Part shown: one piece after another, positions 23,395-25,164 of the stretch
Position numbering within the stretch: position 1 is the stretch's first letter
Layout: the number at the start of each line of letters is the position of its first letter
Assembly: GCA_964645585.1 (NCBI GenBank)
Contig: CAZYAN010000056.1
Location: 1 to 25,164, forward strand
From: DATGSL01 sp964645585
GTDB lineage: Bacteria; Verrucomicrobiota; Verrucomicrobiia; Opitutales; T3Sed10-336
DNA length: 25,164 nt
Reading direction: 5' to 3'
Notes under the pieces: generated by a model
What the model was told of the DNA's origin: nothing
Seen by the model: only the letters and a program-made list of their open reading frames with translations
The model's database searches: none
Made by a program: the position numbers and the translations under genes

Positions 23395-23730
23395 ATGGCG
23401 GGGCTCGTCGCCGCGCTGTTTGCCGGAGCGTGCGCGACGGTGCCGGACGAGCCCGCGCCGGCGGTGGAAGCGGAACCCGATCCTTTGCGCCGCGTGGAGG
23501 AGCGCGCGGTCGGCGTTGTGATTTTCGTTGACGCGGCTGAAGGGGTGGTCCTGGTGGAAGCGCGTTCATCCGCGACCCGGCTCGCGCCCGCGCTGGTCAC
23601 CCGCAACGAATTGCTGGTCGAGACGGCGCGCCTCGAGCCGACGCGATTTCAACGCGGCAGAATTCTCGGCGCCCGGGTGATTTCCGGACTTCCCAATGTC
23701 GGCGACGAAGTTTTGGTGCGTGACCGCTGA
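23395..23730 (+). CDS. Small putative lipoprotein, unknown
   Basis: 111 residues from the ATG at 23395, with a TTG at 23386 as an alternative start. The frame is open far upstream, but that part is antisense-like sequence within the E1 gene. A short hydrophobic N-terminus (MAGLVAALFAGAC) with a Cys at 13 suggests a lipoprotein, though the lipobox is weak. The rest is a small beta-rich domain (VGVVIFVDAAEGVVLVEAR; FQRGRILGARVISGLPNVGDEVLV) resembling an OB-like fold. Not recognised. It starts 34 bases after the E1 stop and may be co-transcribed. A terminator-like region follows. Confidence 0.65.
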   Translation: MAGLVAALFAGACATVPDEPAPAVEAEPDPLRRVEERAVGVVIFVDAAEGVVLVEARSSATRLAPALVTRNELLVETARLEPTRFQRGRILGARVISGLPNVGDEVLVRDR

Positions 23731-23765
23731 GTAAGAACCTGTTGCGCAACGGGAACAAAAAACAG

Positions 23766-23813
23766 TAAAAACAGCCCGCCTCCGGACGGGATTTCGGTGC
23801 CGGGTGGTTTTTT
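23766..23813. terminator. Probable bidirectional terminator
   Basis: CCCGCC (23775-23780), a TCCG loop and GACGGG (23785-23790) form a hairpin. On the minus strand it is a full 6-bp stem, counting one G-U pair, followed by T-rich sequence. On the plus strand the same region with CGGG at 23801-23804 leads into TTTTTT at 23808-23813. Placement after the small lipoprotein gene supports termination there. Confidence 0.5.
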
Positions 23814-23891
23814 CTTGAAAAGATTGAAGGAACAGAAATGGCTGACTGACGACTCATCGTTTGCTTGCCGTTCAGGCAAACTTTCCCTTGG

Positions 23892-24812
23892 ATGCCGAAA
23901 AAAATCAGCATGAATTACCGAATCATCCTTTTTCCTTTCCTGGCCGCGCTTGCAACAGTGATCAGCGGGTGCGACTACGGCGATGTCAGACTCACGAACC
24001 TGACGCCGCCGACGCTGGCCGAGAATTATTCGAACGTCTACACGTTGAGCGCCTCCGTGAAGCCGCTCACGGCCAGCGTCCTGCCGGAGAGCATCCGCGC
24101 GAACATTGTCATCGACGGCGAAACGTTTCCGATGCGCCGGAGCACCCTGAGCCCGGATCTCTTCGAGTTCGAGTATCACCTTCCCGCCGGCCGCCAGGAC
24201 GCGAGTTATTACTTCTTGGCGGAATATGAGGTAGAGATCAAAGGGTTCGTCAAAACCCGCGAAGCCTTCAGCGATCTGCACTCGTTCAAACTGGCCAACC
24301 GTTATGCCTTTTCGCTCGACGTGACCCGCGCTCCAGTGGGGGCCAAGGTCGGCGTGGTAGGGCGCGGCTTCAAGCGCGGCGACACGATCACCATCGGCGG
24401 TGTCGAAGCCGTCACGACGTTCGCCTCCGCGAATTCCCTTCACTTCCATGTTCCGCCGATCCCGGCCGGCCAGAGCTACATGGTGCAGTTGACGGATGGC
24501 GAGTCCGTTCTCAACGTTGGAACGCTGCGCGTCGACTCCGGCACCGTCAATGTGTCGCCGGCAAACATTTCGCTCAATGAAGGCCAGCGCGCGATGGTTG
24601 TCTTTTCGGTCGGAACAGCCGCTCCCGAGGGCGGACTTTATATCGAGGTAACGACCGATATTCCGGACAGCGTCATCATGCCGGAGGTCGTCATTCCGGA
24701 AGGCGCCCGTTCGGTCAATATTCCGATCGAAGGCGGTGCGACCGGCACCGGCTCGCTGTTCATTCAGATGGAAGGCTATGAGCCGGTTACCGTGCCGGTT
24801 TCGGTTATGTAA
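23892..24812 (+). CDS. Lipoprotein with IPT/TIG-like domain
   Basis: 306 residues from the ATG at 23892; ATG at 23910 is also possible. A classical lipobox VISGC ends the signal peptide (FPFLAALATVISGCDYG), so it is a membrane-anchored lipoprotein. Residues ~30-135 form a beta-rich domain unknown to me. Residues ~150-225 look like an IPT/TIG domain: RAPVGAKVGVVGRGFKRGDTI, VPPIPAGQSYMVQLTDGE. The C-terminal ~80 residues (SPANISLNEGQRAMVVFSV to PVTVPVSVM) resemble another Ig-like fold. The modular beta-sandwich build suggests extracellular adhesion or matrix binding; no enzymatic motif is seen. Codon use matches neighbours. Confidence 0.8.
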   Translation: MPKKISMNYRIILFPFLAALATVISGCDYGDVRLTNLTPPTLAENYSNVYTLSASVKPLTASVLPESIRANIVIDGETFPMRRSTLSPDLFEFEYHLPAGRQDASYYFLAEYEVEIKGFVKTREAFSDLHSFKLANRYAFSLDVTRAPVGAKVGVVGRGFKRGDTITIGGVEAVTTFASANSLHFHVPPIPAGQSYMVQLTDGESVLNVGTLRVDSGTVNVSPANISLNEGQRAMVVFSVGTAAPEGGLYIEVTTDIPDSVIMPEVVIPEGARSVNIPIEGGATGTGSLFIQMEGYEPVTVPVSVM

Positions 24813-25099
24813 GACGCTGGCGCGCGCGTTTCCGTCCATCCGGCTCGGGCGTCCAGGCCTTTTCTTTTGCTGGGCAGGATCTCTCTGCCTGCCCCGCACC
24901 GGTGGCTGTGCCTGACCGCGCTCGTGAGAGAGCGTAGGTACGGAAGGTGGCGGGGACTTCCCAATAAGTTTTTCTAATAGTCCGTGCTATTCGCAAGTAA
25001 AAGGTAGCATTAAACCGTGAAAGTCTCTAGAGAAACGGGCGAACGAATAGCCTTATCGGCTGTTTTTGAACGTAAAACCGATTCCTGATACCCAAAACC
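24813..25099. other. Long leader/intergenic region with repeat copy B and hairpins
   Basis: About 290 bases. GACCGCGCTCGTGAGAG (24914-24930) is the inverse of the repeat at 12043-12059. From 24960 the DNA is notably AT-richer and includes the palindrome TCTCTAGAGA (25024-25033) and a small hairpin AGCC-TTATC-GGCT followed by GTTTTT (25049-25067), a possible attenuator. It precedes the last gene and is likely its transcribed leader. I cannot match it to a riboswitch class. Confidence 0.45.
24914..24930 (-). repeat. Intergenic repeat copy B (17 bp)
   Basis: Exact reverse complement of the 17 bases at 12043-12059. Both copies are intergenic, and both have GC-rich CCGCC-type sequence 10-20 bases from the same end, which suggests a larger degenerate dispersed element. 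Confidence 0.55.
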
Positions 25100-25164
25100 A
25101 TGATTCGAACCAAACCTGCTTCTTTCGCCATCGGCATTGTCTGCGCCGCCCTCCCTGTCGCCGC
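25100..25164 (+). CDS. Start of a secreted protein, truncated by window end
   Basis: The frame opens with ATG at 25100 and remains open to the last base. The ~21 visible residues (MIRTKPASFAIGIVCAAL and following) have a basic n-region and hydrophobic core, typical of a signal peptide. Nothing can be said of the mature protein. No strong Shine-Dalgarno precedes it. Confidence 0.45.
   Translation, partial: MIRTKPASFAIGIVCAALPVA

Noticed and set aside
24990..25075. Possible c-di-GMP (GEMM) riboswitch
   Set aside because: AAACC and a GAACGAATAGCC stretch loosely recall the class, but the conserved core and stem order do not match.
1..25164. CRISPR array, tRNA or rRNA genes
   Set aside because: No regularly spaced direct repeats, cloverleaf-like sequences or rRNA signatures were seen in any intergenic stretch.

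Overview
The window is GC-rich chromosomal DNA with densely packed single genes and short operons on both strands. Protein style points to the Verrucomicrobiota, probably class Opitutae. The clues are several secreted hydrolases, a heparinase II/III-like protein, a fused E1 alpha/beta dehydrogenase, a golvesin-type domain of the kind that ends Verrucomicrobia/Planctomycetes FAD oxidoreductases, and a free-standing mrp. No rRNA, tRNA or species marker is present, so this placement is inference from recognised families.

Layout. Positions 1-370 hold a 5' fragment of an IS256-family transposase gene. A secreted esterase (479-1744) follows; its first third looks like the collapsed remains of an FAD oxidoreductase with a golvesin domain. 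A nucleotidyltransferase-like gene (1921-3141, minus) and aconitase acnA (3471-6338, plus) diverge from a shared region with two sigma70-like promoters. After a clear terminator come a STAS protein and a membrane GAF/SpoIIE-type phosphatase (6434-8395), the two-gene core of a partner-switching signalling module. A secreted alpha/beta hydrolase (8504-9637) converges on a minus-strand block: heparinase II/III-like protein, calcineurin-like phosphoesterase and a TPR lipoprotein (9678-14863). A secreted DUF362 protein diverges from it (14843-15871).

The centre right holds a lone nuoA (16002-16376), the most interesting gene of the window (16440-17798) and ribosomal protein L33 (17880-18044). The gene at 16440 fuses a PTS EIIA domain to a DacZ-like diadenylate cyclase, apparently coupling a phosphorylatable PTS-type domain to c-di-AMP synthesis. 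Next on the minus strand are mrp/apbC (lacking the usual CxxC) and small conserved or hypothetical ORFs, then on the plus strand a TolB-like beta-propeller (19938-21194), a fused E1 alpha+beta 2-oxoacid dehydrogenase (21315-23360) and two lipoproteins. The window ends in an unusual AT-richer leader and the first codons of another secreted protein.

Functionally, this is mainly housekeeping metabolism (TCA cycle, 2-oxoacid oxidation, complex I, Fe-S/ATPase maturation) plus envelope and polysaccharide degradation genes and two signalling systems (partner switching and c-di-AMP). There is no CRISPR array, prophage or obvious genomic island. The only mobile-element trace is at the left edge. Intergenic spaces carry small repeats: a 17-bp inverted pair, heptamer tandem repeats and an ATCCGC-rich stretch.
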